A stretch of 64,000 nucleotides of DNA from assembly GCA_021390615.1 (NCBI GenBank), contig JAJEJU010000025.1, positions 806,001 to 870,000 of the forward strand. The letters are read 5' to 3'. Source of the DNA: Rhodanobacteraceae bacterium ZG21-1 (GTDB lineage Bacteria; Pseudomonadota; Gammaproteobacteria; Xanthomonadales; Rhodanobacteraceae). Shown one piece after another: positions 1-8,919 of the stretch. The notes under the pieces are model-generated. The model was given only the letters and a program-made list of their open reading frames with translations. It ran no database searches and had not been told where the DNA came from. Position numbers and translations under genes: made by a program. Position 1 is the first letter of the stretch, and every line of letters begins with the position of its first letter.

Positions 1-2573
1 AGATTGTACGGCGAGGACATCGCCTGACCGTAGGCGCCAGCGGTGGCGAGCAGGATCACGTCGCCCTCGTGGCTCTCGGGCAGGCGGCGGTCGTTGCCCA
101 GCACGTCGCCCGACTCGCAGATCGGCCCCACCACCTGGTACATCGCGCTGGCGGGCTCGTCCAGCCGGCTGAGATTGACGATCTCGTGCCAGGCGTCGTA
201 CAGCGCCGGGCGGATCAGGTTGTGCATGCCGGCATCCACGCCGAGATAGCGCCAGCTGCCCTTGCCTTTCAGCTGGGTCGCCTTGGCCAGCAGCACGCCG
301 GCCTCGGCCACCAGGTAGCGGCCCGGCTCCATCCACAGCTGGTAGCGCGGATAGAGCCGCTTGGCCTCGACCAGCGCCGCGCCGACCGCGTCCAGGTCCA
401 GCGGCTGCTCGCCCGGGTGCGAGGGCACGCCGAGGCCGCCGCCGATGTTGAGGAACTCCACCGTGGGGATGCGCTCGGCCAGGCTGGCCAGCTGGCCGTA
501 GACCTCGGCCCAGTGGCCCGGATCGAGCACGCCGGAACCGAGGTGCGCATGCAGGCCGATCACCCGCGCATGGCGCGCGCTGGCCAGGTGCAGGAAGGCT
601 TCGAGCTGTTCCAGCGGCAGGCCGAACTTGCTGGTGCTGCCGCCGGTGCGCACCTTGTCGTGGTGGCCCAGGCCGCGGCCCAGATCGACGCGCAGGCTGA
701 TGTCCCGGCCGTCGAAGGTTTCCACCCAGTGCTCCAGCGGATGCAGCGCGTCCAGGGTCACCAGCACGCCGGCCTCGAGCGCGCCACGATAGTCCTCGCG
801 CGGCGCGAAGTTGGGCGTGAACAGGCGCGGCACACCGGCCGGCACGGTCTCGGCGACGCGTGCCAGCTCGCCCGGCGAGACGCATTCCAGGCCCAGTCCT
901 TCGGCGGCCAGCGCACGCAGGATGGCCGGATGCGGATTGGCCTTGATCGCGTACAGCAGGCGATCCACCGGCAGCTTGGCCTTCAACGCGCGGGCGCGCT
1001 CGCGCACCGTGTCGAGGTGGTAGACGTAGCGCGGGCTGCGTTCCTGCGCGAGCTGCAGCAGGCGCGCGCGCGCATCCACCCACCAGGCCGGCTCGTGGCC
1101 GCCGCCGGCGCTGCCGTACAGCCGCTCCCAGGTCGGGCCGAACAAGGTGGCGTCGTCGGTGCGCATGGCGCCGGCGCGCACCAGTTGCTCGTGCAGTTGC
1201 GGCAGCAGGCCGTCGACCACGCTCTCGTCCACCACGAAGGTGAGGTTGAGGTTGTTCGAGGACTGCGAGATCAGATGCACGCGGTGCTGGCCGAATTCCG
1301 CCATCACCGTATGCAGCCGGTGCAGCATCGAGCGCATGCCGCGGCCGACCATGGTCACCGCCGCGCAGGGCGCGATCACCTTGACCCGGCACACCTTGGC
1401 CAGGTCGGTGGCCAGCGCGGCCAGCACGTCGGAATCGAGCAGGTTCTCGGTGGGATCCAGCGACACCGTGACGTTGGTCTCGGCAGAACCGATCAGGTCC
1501 ACCGACAGGCCGTGGCGCTTGAACTGGTCGAACACGTCGGCGAGAAAGCCGACCTGCTGCCACATGCCCACCGACTCCATCGACACCAGGGTGATGCCCT
1601 TGCGCGTGCTGATCGCCTTGACGCTGGGTGCTTCCTCGCGCAGCTCGGGGCCGATGCGGGTGCCGCTCAGCTCAGGCCGGTTGGTGTCCTTGATCAGCAG
1701 CGGCACGCGCGGCAGGCGCAGCGGCGACAGGCAGCGCGGATGCAGCACCTTGGCGCCGGTGGAGGCGATTTCCTGGGCTTCCTCGTAGTCCAGCCGCTGC
1801 AGCAGGCGCGCGCCCGGCACCTGGCGCGGATTGGCGGTGAACATGCCGGCCACGTCGGTCCAGATCTCCACCCGCAGCGCCTTCAGCAAGGCGCCGAAGT
1901 AGGAGGCCGAGGTATCCGAGCCGCCGCGGCCGAGCAGCACCGTGCGTCCCTCGCTTTCGCGGGCGATGAAACCCTGGGTGATGAACACCTCGCCCTGCGC
2001 GGCCAGCCGCGCCGACAGCGCCGGATCGGGCTGCGCGTCGACCATCGCCGAGAGCAGCCGGGTGCGTTCGTTCTGGTTCGGCAATGCCACCGCGGCCAGG
2101 CATGCGCGCGCGTCCAGCCATTGCGTGGGCAGACCGCTATGGCTCAGGAAGGCGGCGCCCAGCGCACTGGACATCAGCTCGCCGTGCGCCTGCACCTGGG
2201 CCTGCCAGGCCAGTTCGCCAAGGCCGGCCGGACCTTCCTCGGCCAGCCGGGCCAGATCGGCCAGGCGCGCCGCCAGCGTCTCGGGCACGGTCAACTGCAT
2301 GTGCTCGAGCAGGTCGTCATGGCGCTGTGCGATCGCCCTGGCAGCCTCGATGCGTTTGCCCTGGTCGCCCTGCGCGCACAGTTGTTTGAGTGCGTCGGTG
2401 ATGCCGGAGAGCGCCGAAACCACGACCAGCACGCGGGCGCCTTCGGCGCGGCGGCTGGCAGTCAGTTCCAGAATGTTCTGCCAGCGCGGCAGGGTGGCGA
2501 CACTGGTGCCGCCGAACTTCATCACGATCCAGGGTGCGTCGGCCGAAAGCGACGCGGGGCTTGGCGGGTTCAC
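1..2573 (-). CDS. lysC/lysA: Bifunctional aspartate kinase / diaminopimelate decarboxylase, 3' end outside window
   Basis: One reading frame encodes an N-terminal aspartate kinase fused to a C-terminal PLP-dependent diaminopimelate decarboxylase, the first and last enzymes of the lysine branch. The kinase signature MKFGGTSV begins at residue 18 from a GTG at 2573; an ATG at 2522 is the alternative start, but the GTG gives the short N-terminal extension usual for this fusion. The decarboxylase half shows the PLP-lysine motif YAIKANPHPA near 950, EPGRYLVAEAG near 310, the CESGD motif near 110 and GAYGQAMSS at the left edge, so only about the last 15-25 residues are missing. ACT-type regulatory segments are expected between the halves. 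Known family knowledge: this fusion is typical of Xanthomonadales and helps place the organism. The frame is open throughout the visible 857 codons. Confidence 0.95.
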   Translation of the reverse strand, partial: MNPPSPASLSADAPWIVMKFGGTSVATLPRWQNILELTASRRAEGARVLVVVSALSGITDALKQLCAQGDQGKRIEAARAIAQRHDDLLEHMQLTVPETLAARLADLARLAEEGPAGLGELAWQAQVQAHGELMSSALGAAFLSHSGLPTQWLDARACLAAVALPNQNERTRLLSAMVDAQPDPALSARLAAQGEVFITQGFIARESEGRTVLLGRGGSDTSASYFGALLKALRVEIWTDVAGMFTANPRQVPGARLLQRLDYEEAQEIASTGAKVLHPRCLSPLRLPRVPLLIKDTNRPELSGTRIGPELREEAPSVKAISTRKGITLVSMESVGMWQQVGFLADVFDQFKRHGLSVDLIGSAETNVTVSLDPTENLLDSDVLAALATDLAKVCRVKVIAPCAAVTMVGRGMRSMLHRLHTVMAEFGQHRVHLISQSSNNLNLTFVVDESVVDGLLPQLHEQLVRAGAMRTDDATLFGPTWERLYGSAGGGHEPAWWVDARARLLQLAQERSPRYVYHLDTVRERARALKAKLPVDRLLYAIKANPHPAILRALAAEGLGLECVSPGELARVAETVPAGVPRLFTPNFAPREDYRGALEAGVLVTLDALHPLEHWVETFDGRDISLRVDLGRGLGHHDKVRTGGSTSKFGLPLEQLEAFLHLASARHARVIGLHAHLGSGVLDPGHWAEVYGQLASLAERIPTVEFLNIGGGLGVPSHPGEQPLDLDAVGAALVEAKRLYPRYQLWMEPGRYLVAEAGVLLAKATQLKGKGSWRYLGVDAGMHNLIRPALYDAWHEIVNLSRLDEPASAMYQVVGPICESGDVLGNDRRLPESHEGDVILLATAGAYGQAMSSPYN

Positions 2574-2722
2574 GGGTACCTACGGTGCGGGTGGGGAAAA
2601 CGATCCTCCCAGTGTTGCGCCGCAGCAGCCGGAATGCAACGCCTGGGCGGCACGGCAATCGCGTTTGGAAGTCTAGACATCCATACGCCCGCGCACCTGC
2701 CCATGCGTGCCATGAATCACGC

Positions 2723-3256
2723 TCAGAATCCGCCGCCGGCGTCCAGCCAGGCCTGCTCTTCCGGCGTGTTGGTGCGCCCCAGGGCACGGTTGCGGTAGGG
2801 AAAGCGGCCGAAGCGCCGAATGATATCGCGGTGCTCCAACGCGTATTTCAGCTTCTCGTCGCTGAGCTTGCCGGCCAGCGCCACCGCGCGATCCTGGTCG
2901 GCCAGATTCTCGGCATGCTCGAACGGCAGCATGAAGAACTGTCGCAGGATCTCCTGCACCTGCTGGTCGTCGCCGCGCGCCAGCGCGTTCCCGGCCTGAA
3001 TGCGCGCCAGCGGATCCGTGGCGTAGGCGTGCGCAGAATTGCGATAGATATTGCGCGGCACCTGGTCGAGCAGCAGCACCAGCGCCAACGCTCCCTCAGG
3101 CGTCGCCGCCCAGCCATCGAGCTCGCCGCGGGCCGCGGCATGGTGCGTGCCCTCGAAGCGCTCGCGGATCGCCTCGTCGAAGGCATCATCTTGGGTAAAC
3201 CACTTGTCTGGACCCGCGTCGAGCCAGAAAGTCACCAGTTCATCGGCACTGTTCAT
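2723..3256 (-). CDS. DUF924 family protein
   Basis: A 177-residue cytoplasmic protein that reads as a complete DUF924 member. It begins MNSADELVTFWLDAG and carries the conserved FEGTHHAAARGELD and LLLDQVPRNIYRN blocks and a FFMLPFEHAENLADQ segment. The family is all-helical and of unknown biochemical function. The ATG at 3256 is chosen because the family consensus begins there; a longer frame reaching 3349 adds only residues without family character. It lies 149 bp from the lysine fusion on the same strand. A perfect inverted repeat sits 30 bp upstream of its start. Confidence 0.88.
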   Translation of the reverse strand: MNSADELVTFWLDAGPDKWFTQDDAFDEAIRERFEGTHHAAARGELDGWAATPEGALALVLLLDQVPRNIYRNSAHAYATDPLARIQAGNALARGDDQQVQEILRQFFMLPFEHAENLADQDRAVALAGKLSDEKLKYALEHRDIIRRFGRFPYRNRALGRTNTPEEQAWLDAGGGF

Positions 3257-3285
3257 CGTCGATACCTCGCGCAGTGGGCAAATCC

Positions 3286-3315
3286 GCCATGCCGGGAGCC
3301 GGGAGCCGGCATGGC
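3286..3315. repeat. Inverted repeat in the leader of the DUF924 gene
   Basis: Perfect 10-bp arms (gccatgccgg at 3286-3295 and its complement at 3306-3315) enclose a 10-base loop. It lies 30 bp upstream of the DUF924 start, so it may be a leader hairpin or a REP-like element. No run of T follows it on either strand, so a classical terminator is unlikely. The rest of 3257-3514 shows nothing recognisable. Confidence 0.5.
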
Positions 3316-3514
3316 TGCCTCTCGGCGTCGCCACATGCACAGCCGGCACCGAGAGCTTCGCTCATGGCCGTTCGCCCGAAAGCTACTCTCTCGGGTCGCG
3401 AGTCGCTGCGTTCCAGTGACGATTTCCGACACTTCGATGCGCCTGGCCGCCGGCGCCTGCGTCACCGCACGGCGCGCACCGGATCGCCCTGGCGCGCGCC
3501 GCCGGCAGCGACGG

Positions 3515-5032
3515 CTACTCGACCACCACCGGAATCTTGCCGATCCGTGCCTGCCACTCGCGCGGCCCGGTGCGGTGCACCGAGCTGCCGCTGGAGTCCA
3601 CCGCCACAGTGACCGGCATGTCCTTCACCTCGAACTCGTAGATCGCTTCCATGCCGAGATCCTCGAAGGCCAGCACCTTCGAGGCCTTGATCGCCTTGGA
3701 CACCAGATAGGCCGCGCCACCCACCGCCATCAGGTAGACCGACTGGTGCTTCTTGATCGCCTCGATCGCCGTCGGGCCGCGCTCGGCCTTGCCGACCATG
3801 CCCAGCAGGCCGGTCTGCGCCAGCACCTGCTCGGTGAACTTGTCCATGCGGGTGGCGGTGGTGGGGCCGGCCGGGCCGACCACTTCGTCGCGCACCGGAT
3901 CGACCGGGCCGACGTAGTAGATGAAGCGGCCGCGGAAATCCACCGGCAGCGGCTCGCCCTTGTTGAGCATGTCGACGATGCGCTTGTGCGCGGCGTCGCG
4001 GCCGGTGAGCAGCTTGCCGTTGAGCAGCAGCACCTCGCCAGGCTTGAAGCTGGCCACGTCCTCGCGGCTGATGCTGTCGAGATCGACCCGGCGCGCGTTC
4101 TGCGGGTTGTAGGTGAGCTTGGGCCAGTCTTCCAGCGAGGGCGGCGCCAGCACGGCCGGACCGGAGCCGTCGAGGCTGAAGTGCGCATGGCGGGTGGCCG
4201 CGCAGTTGGGGATCATCGCCACCGGCAGGTTGGCCGCGTGGGTCGGATAATCCTTGATCTTCACGTCCAGCACGGTGGTGAGGCCGCCCAGGCCCTGCGC
4301 GCCGATGCCCAGGGCGTTGACCTTCTCGTACAGCTCCAGGCGCAGTTCCTCGACACGGTTCTTGGGCCCGCGCGCGATCAGCTCCTGGATGTCGATGTGC
4401 TCCATCAGCGATTCCTTGGCCAGCAGCATCGCCTTCTCGGCGGTGCCGCCGATGCCGATGCCGAGCATGCCCGGCGGGCACCAGCCGGCGCCCATGGTCG
4501 GCACCGTCTTGAGCACCCAGTCCACGATGGAATCGGATGGATTGAGCATGACGAACTTGGACTTCGCCTCGGAGCCGCCGCCCTTGGCGGCCACGATCAC
4601 CTCGAGCGTGTCGCCCGGCACGATCGATACGTTGATCACCGCCGGGGTGTTGTCCTTGGTGTTGCTGCGCCTGCCCGCCGGATCGGCCAGCACCGAGGCG
4701 CGCAGCTTGTTGTCCGGGTCGTTGTAGGCGCGGCGCACGCCCTCGTTGACCATGTCCTCCACGCTCATGCTGGCGCCGTCCCAGCGCACGCCCATGCCTA
4801 CCTTGAGGAATACGGTGACGATGCCGGTGTCCTGGCACAGCGGGCGATGCCCTTCGGCGGCCATGCGCGAATTGATCAGGATCTGCGCCATCGCGTCCTT
4901 GGCCGCCGGCGATTCCTCGCGTTCGTAGGCCGCGGCCAGGTTCTTGATGTAGTCGACCGGGTGGTAGTAGCTGATGTACTGCAGCGCGTCGGCGACGGAC
5001 TGGATCAGATCGTCTTGCTTGATGAGGGTCAT
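3515..5032 (-). CDS. fumA: Class I fumarate hydratase (4Fe-4S)
   Basis: A 505-residue class I fumarase that interconverts fumarate and malate in the TCA cycle using an oxygen-sensitive 4Fe-4S cluster. The three cluster cysteines are visible in PLCQDTG near residue 65, WCPPGMLG in the middle of the alpha domain and PNCAATRHAHF later. The beta domain carries GPAGPTTATRMDKFT and the C-terminal block LMAVGGAAYLVSKAI. The start MTLIKQDDLIQSVADALQYIS at 5032 matches the family; residues further upstream in the frame are not family-like. Length is normal. The gene is flanked downstream by the DUF924 gene on the same strand and upstream by the terminator of the outer-membrane gene, so it probably has its own promoter in 5033-5118. 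Some annotations name this family fumA, others fumB. Confidence 0.95.
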   Translation of the reverse strand: MTLIKQDDLIQSVADALQYISYYHPVDYIKNLAAAYEREESPAAKDAMAQILINSRMAAEGHRPLCQDTGIVTVFLKVGMGVRWDGASMSVEDMVNEGVRRAYNDPDNKLRASVLADPAGRRSNTKDNTPAVINVSIVPGDTLEVIVAAKGGGSEAKSKFVMLNPSDSIVDWVLKTVPTMGAGWCPPGMLGIGIGGTAEKAMLLAKESLMEHIDIQELIARGPKNRVEELRLELYEKVNALGIGAQGLGGLTTVLDVKIKDYPTHAANLPVAMIPNCAATRHAHFSLDGSGPAVLAPPSLEDWPKLTYNPQNARRVDLDSISREDVASFKPGEVLLLNGKLLTGRDAAHKRIVDMLNKGEPLPVDFRGRFIYYVGPVDPVRDEVVGPAGPTTATRMDKFTEQVLAQTGLLGMVGKAERGPTAIEAIKKHQSVYLMAVGGAAYLVSKAIKASKVLAFEDLGMEAIYEFEVKDMPVTVAVDSSGSSVHRTGPREWQARIGKIPVVVE

Positions 5033-5118
5033 GGCGTCGGCTTTGACGGAGGAAGGCTGGCGATGCGGGCATGGCGCCCGCGAAACCCGTCTATTGTGCC
5101 GCAGCGATGGAGGCCGGA

Positions 5119-5149
5119 CAAAACGACGGCCGCACAAGGCGGCCGTCGT
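5119..5149 (-). terminator. Rho-independent terminator of the first outer-membrane gene
   Basis: A perfect 11-bp stem (5123-5133 with 5139-5149) around a 5-base loop is followed on the minus strand by four T. It lies 22 bp beyond the stop of the 5171-5809 gene. Nearly the same stem recurs after the neighbouring paralogue at 5963-5992, so gene and terminator were duplicated together. Confidence 0.85.
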
Positions 5150-5170
5150 GGCTTGCCATGAAGCTCGATC

Positions 5171-5809
5171 TCAGAAGCGGAACTGCGCCGTACCGGAAGC
5201 CACACCGATATGGCTGTTGTAGTCGAGACCGTGATAGCTGCCGCTGCCGAAGTAATAGTCGTAGCCGAAGCCCACGCTGAAACGCTCGGTGAAGTCGTAG
5301 CCGATGCCGATGCTGGTGTAGCCGGCATTGCTGTGGATCTCGTGCGTATCGCTGAGGTTGAGCTCGGGCACGTACAGGCTCAGCTTCTGCTTCGCATGCA
5401 TGTAGCCGGCGCGGCCGTACATGAACCAGCGATCGGCGAACTTCCAGCGAATGGTGCCGCCCAGCGTGGGGCCGCTCGGATGCAGGCTGAAACGACCGGG
5501 GAAGGTGCCGATGTAATTGTTGTTGCTGTTGAACACGTAGACATGGTCGTTGCCGGAAGCCTTGCCCAGATCGACATAGCCCAGTTCGACGCCGAAATCG
5601 ATGTGACCGTCCGGCCACGGATCGCTGCGCCACTCGTAACCGCCACGCACACCGCCTGCGACGTCGGTGCGATCGCTCAGGCCGCGATCGTAGGCATACG
5701 ACGAGCCGAGGTTGCCCGCCACGTAAAACGCCCCTGTCTCCTCCGCTTGCGCCCCGAAGGCCGCAGCCAGCGCGACGACCGCCAAGGCCGCCTTGATCCG
5801 CTTGTCCAT
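5171..5809 (-). CDS. Outer-membrane beta-barrel protein, tandem paralogue 1
   Basis: A 212-residue exported protein. Signal peptide: MDKRIKAALAVVALAAAFGAQA, with cleavage expected after AQA. The mature part alternates aromatic and small residues (AFYVAGNLGSSYAYD, GGVRGGYEWRSD, IDFGVELGYVDLGK, FGYDYYFGSGSY) and ends AQFRF with a C-terminal phenylalanine, as expected for OmpA/OmpW-like 8-stranded barrels assembled by the Bam machinery. The start at 5809 follows a strong ribosome site, AAAGGGGAAT; an upstream ATG at 5848 would bury the signal peptide. It is the closest relative in the window of the next gene and shares segment order with it. Cargo or ligand is unknown; its size favours a structural or adhesive barrel over a pore. 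Confidence 0.85.
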   Translation of the reverse strand: MDKRIKAALAVVALAAAFGAQAEETGAFYVAGNLGSSYAYDRGLSDRTDVAGGVRGGYEWRSDPWPDGHIDFGVELGYVDLGKASGNDHVYVFNSNNNYIGTFPGRFSLHPSGPTLGGTIRWKFADRWFMYGRAGYMHAKQKLSLYVPELNLSDTHEIHSNAGYTSIGIGYDFTERFSVGFGYDYYFGSGSYHGLDYNSHIGVASGTAQFRF

Positions 5810-5962
5810 AATTCCCCTTTCAATAGAAATTGACGTTCCCGTTCCCACGTTTTCCGGCGCGTGGAATACATATTCTTAACTTTCAATGCTGATTTCGCAA
5901 CTGAGCTTCCGACCTGGCCCAGGCATTCCTGGGCAGCTGTCCTGGCCCGGCCAGACCCGGAC

Positions 5963-5992
5963 AAAACAACGGCCGCGCAAGGCGGCCGTCGT
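5963..5992 (-). terminator. Rho-independent terminator of the second outer-membrane gene
   Basis: The stem aacggccgc (5968-5976) pairs with the complementary arm starting at 5982 and is followed on the minus strand by a short T-rich run. It lies about 20 bp past the stop of the 6014-6649 gene and is nearly identical to the terminator at 5119-5149. Confidence 0.8.
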
Positions 5993-6013
5993 CACGGGCA
6001 GGCAGCTTCCAGC

Positions 6014-6649
6014 TCAGAAGCGGTATTCGGCAAACCCCGAAAGCAGTCCGCTGCTGTTGCTGTACTTGATGCCTTGATACCTGCCCTGGCCGTAGTAGCT
6101 GTCGTAGCCGAAGCCCAGACCGAAGTGCTCGTTGACGTCGTAGCCCATGCCGAAGCCCGCATAGGCGCCGTCGGTGGACTGGTTGCGCGTGACATGGGCG
6201 CTGGGCCCGTATTGCGGCACGCTCACGTTCAACTTCAATTGCATGTGCATGTAGCCGGCGCGTGCGAAGACGTACCAGTGGTCGTTGAACCTGAACCTGA
6301 AATTGCCGCCCAGGGTCGGACCGGTCGGATGCACGTCGTACTTCGCCTCGACGTTGCCGAGGTAATAGCCCTCATAGACCACCGTATTGGCCTTGGCCTT
6401 GCCCAGATCCGCGTAGCCCAATTCGACGCCGAAATCGAAGCGGTCGTCCGGCCAGGCTCCGCTTTGCCATTCGTAGCCGGCACGCACGGCACCCGCCGCA
6501 CCGGTACGCTTGTCGATGTCGCTGTCATAGTTGTAGGACATGCCAGCATTGCCGCTGACGAAGAATTGCCCCTGCATCTGCGCATGCGCGCTGAAACTGG
6601 CCGCTGCCAGTGCGACGGCCGCGGCCGTCGTGCGAACTCGTCTATCCAT
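6014..6649 (-). CDS. Outer-membrane beta-barrel protein, tandem paralogue 2
   Basis: A 211-residue relative of the 5171-5809 product. It has a signal peptide (MDRRVRTTAAAVALAAASFSAHA), the same FxVSGNAGMSYNYD, VRAGYEWQSG, FDFGVELGYADLGK, HPTGPTLGG and RAGYMHMQLKL blocks in the same order, and a C-terminal EYRF ending in phenylalanine. It is therefore predicted to be an outer-membrane barrel. A GGGGAG ribosome site precedes the ATG. Each copy has its own promoter-length gap (about 200 bp here) and terminator, so the two can be regulated separately. Divergence is mainly in the loops between strands, consistent with surface-exposed variation. Confidence 0.85.
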   Translation of the reverse strand: MDRRVRTTAAAVALAAASFSAHAQMQGQFFVSGNAGMSYNYDSDIDKRTGAAGAVRAGYEWQSGAWPDDRFDFGVELGYADLGKAKANTVVYEGYYLGNVEAKYDVHPTGPTLGGNFRFRFNDHWYVFARAGYMHMQLKLNVSVPQYGPSAHVTRNQSTDGAYAGFGMGYDVNEHFGLGFGYDSYYGQGRYQGIKYSNSSGLLSGFAEYRF

Positions 6650-6842
6650 TGTCTCCCCTTCCTTGAATCGAAGTCGTTATGACGTTTCCATGCCGCTCCC
6701 TTTATGCGGCCACGCATTATTGGCGGCTGCCGAGGTCGGCACAATAGAGCGCTGGAAACCGGGACCGAATCCGTGGCGCGGGGGCTTGTCGGGAACCGCC
6801 TGCAACGGCGATGCTGGCGGTCATTTTTGCCACGGACCCGCC

Positions 6843-8168
6843 ATGAGCCCCGAACCGGCAGCAAGCGACGGCTACCTGCGCCGACTGACCCTGCGCGACG
6901 CCGCGCTGATCGTGGTGGGCGGCATCATCGGCGGCGGCATCTTCCTCAACCCGGGCATCGCCGCGCAGCGCACCGAGTCCGGCTGGAGCCTGCTGCTGAT
7001 CTGGATCGGCGGCGGCCTGCTGACCCTGATCGGCGCGCTGAGCTACGCCGAACTGGGCGCCCGCCGCCCGCATGCCGGCGGCATCTACGTATACATGCGC
7101 GAGGCCTTCGGCGAACTGGCCGGCTTCCTGTTCGGCTGGACCATGCTGCTGGTGATCTATTCCGGCTCGACCGCGGCGGTGGCGACCATCTTCGCCAACT
7201 ACGCCACGGCGGTGTTCGGCCTAGCCGCCGGCTGGACCTTGCCGCTGACCGTGGGCGCCCTGGTCTTCGTCGCCGGCATCAACCTGTTCGGCCTGCGCTT
7301 CGGGGCGCAGGTGCAGAACCTGTTCACCCTGCTCAAGCTGCTTGCCGTGGCGATGCTGGTCGCCAGCGGGCTCTATCTCGCCGGCGCCGGCGGGCACGCC
7401 ATGCTGGGGCCCGACCCGGCCTATGCAGGCGTCGGCTTTGCCGGGGCCGCACTGCCGGTGCTGTTCGCCTACTCCGGCTTCACCTACCTCAACAATCTCG
7501 CCGGCGAAGTGCGCGATCCTCAACGCACCCTGCCGCGCGCCCTGCTGCTGGGCATGCTGGTGGTGATCGCCGCCTATGCGCTGGTCAACCTCGCCTACCT
7601 CGCCGCGCTCGGCCACGCCGGCCTCGCCGCCAGCCACGCCCCCGCGGCCGACGTGATGGGGCGGCTGTTCGGCCCGTTCGGCGCCAAGCTGATCGCGCTG
7701 GGCATCGCCATCTCCACTCTGGGCTTCTGCAACATCACCCTGCTTGCTGGCGCGCGCGTGCTGCAGGTGATGGGACAGGACGGGCTGTTTTTCCGCACCG
7801 TGGCGCGCCTGCATCCGCGCCATCGCACGCCGAACCTGGCCCTGCTGCTGCTGACCGCCTGGTCGATCGTGCTGGCCTTGCCAGGGAACTACGGCCAGTT
7901 GCTCGACTACGCCACCTTCGGCGACTGGCTCGCCTGCGCGGTAGGCGTCTCCACGCTGTTCTGGTATCGACGCCGGCGCGACGAAGCGACCGCTTTCCGC
8001 GTGCCCGGCTATCCGCTGCTGCCGCTGCTGTTCATCGGCGTGATCGGCTGGGTGGTGATCTCCACCCTGCTCGACAAGCCGGCCAGCGCCGGCATCGATC
8101 TGCTCATCATCGGCGCCGGCGTGCCGGTGTACTACGTGTGGCGGCGCTTCTTCAGCGCTGCATCCTGA
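6843..8168 (+). CDS. APC-superfamily amino acid permease
   Basis: A 441-residue inner-membrane transporter with about 12 hydrophobic helices. The first helix carries the APC signature GGIIGGGIFLNPG, which forms the substrate and ion site. The conserved SYAELGARRPHAGGIYVYMREAFG block follows helix 2, and FAYSGFTYLNNLAGEVRDP corresponds to helix 6 and the following loop. It belongs with the LAT/basic amino acid and amino acid/polyamine antiporters; the substrate cannot be read from the sequence. The start MSPEPAASDGYLRRL at 6843 is chosen because the longer frame overlaps the divergent outer-membrane gene. No partner enzyme gene is adjacent that would reveal the substrate. Confidence 0.9.
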   Translation: MSPEPAASDGYLRRLTLRDAALIVVGGIIGGGIFLNPGIAAQRTESGWSLLLIWIGGGLLTLIGALSYAELGARRPHAGGIYVYMREAFGELAGFLFGWTMLLVIYSGSTAAVATIFANYATAVFGLAAGWTLPLTVGALVFVAGINLFGLRFGAQVQNLFTLLKLLAVAMLVASGLYLAGAGGHAMLGPDPAYAGVGFAGAALPVLFAYSGFTYLNNLAGEVRDPQRTLPRALLLGMLVVIAAYALVNLAYLAALGHAGLAASHAPAADVMGRLFGPFGAKLIALGIAISTLGFCNITLLAGARVLQVMGQDGLFFRTVARLHPRHRTPNLALLLLTAWSIVLALPGNYGQLLDYATFGDWLACAVGVSTLFWYRRRRDEATAFRVPGYPLLPLLFIGVIGWVVISTLLDKPASAGIDLLIIGAGVPVYYVWRRFFSAAS

Positions 8169-8367
8169 AGGCTTTCGCCAAGCCGCGGCCAGCGCGGCGA
8201 CGCGGCCACGGCAGCGGGCGCTCATGCGCGAAGGCGTCTCGCTTCGCGCGTCGGCATGCATGTTCGATGCGGGACCGTTGCGGCCTCGCAGCCCCTGGGC
8301 GGGCCCGCGCCATGACGATCCGGGCTCAGGATGCGACAATGCGGCGACCCGCGAGGAGAGTTTCCTG

Positions 8368-8919
8368 ATGGCGCAAGCCCAAGACCTGTCGACGAAAGCC
8401 GAAGTCAACTACGTCGTCGAGAAGGTGCGCGAAGGCATCGATCTGAAGATCAACGGCGAGCACTACCGGCATACCGGCGACCCGCAGATGCCGCTGCTGT
8501 GGTATCTGCGCGACGTGCTGCGCCTCACCGGCACCAAGTACGGCGACAACGCCGGGCTCGCCGGCAACGACCTGGTGCTGATCAACGGCAAGGCCGTGCC
8601 GGCGCTGAGTCAGCCGATGTCGGCCCTGGCCGGCAAGCAGGTGCTGACGGTGGAGGGGCTGGCCGATGCCGGCGGCAAGCTGCATCCGCTGCAGCAGGCC
8701 TTCATCGACGAAGACGCGATCGGCTGCGGCTACTGCACCGCCGGCTGGCTGATCGCCTCGCTGGACCTGCTGCAGCGCAAGCACGACCCCTCGGACGACG
8801 ACATCGACACCTTGCCCAATCTCTGCCGCTGCGGCTGCCAGACCCGCGTGCGCCGCGCGATCAAACGCGCCGCGCCGCTGCTGAAAGGCGCGACGGCGCA
8901 CGCCGGAGCCACCCCATGA
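8368..8919 (+). CDS. IorA-like small subunit of a molybdenum hydroxylase, lacking one 2Fe-2S site
   Basis: A 183-residue protein colinear with the 2Fe-2S subunit of isoquinoline 1-oxidoreductase-type enzymes, which passes electrons from the molybdenum centre. The C-terminal helical domain keeps its cluster ligands (GCGYCTAG and NLCRCGCQTRVR). The N-terminal plant-ferredoxin domain keeps its framework (LTGTKYG, then NGKAV, then ALAGKQVLTVEGL) but all four cysteines are replaced. Where the family has GCGxxxCGxC this protein has GDNAGLAGND, and the fourth cysteine is a leucine in VPALSQP. The alignment is ungapped, so the fold is probably retained without the cluster. The ATG follows GAGGAG. Its stop overlaps the next start (ATGA), so the two subunits are translationally coupled. 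The gene is intact, which argues against simple decay. Confidence 0.88.
   Translation: MAQAQDLSTKAEVNYVVEKVREGIDLKINGEHYRHTGDPQMPLLWYLRDVLRLTGTKYGDNAGLAGNDLVLINGKAVPALSQPMSALAGKQVLTVEGLADAGGKLHPLQQAFIDEDAIGCGYCTAGWLIASLDLLQRKHDPSDDDIDTLPNLCRCGCQTRVRRAIKRAAPLLKGATAHAGATP

Noticed and set aside
69-2798. A 909-codon plus-strand open frame opposite the lysine fusion gene
   Set aside because: It is a mirror frame of the real minus-strand gene, which shows full aspartate kinase and decarboxylase motifs. Its Gln/Arg/Ala/His-rich composition is typical of antisense frames at this GC content.
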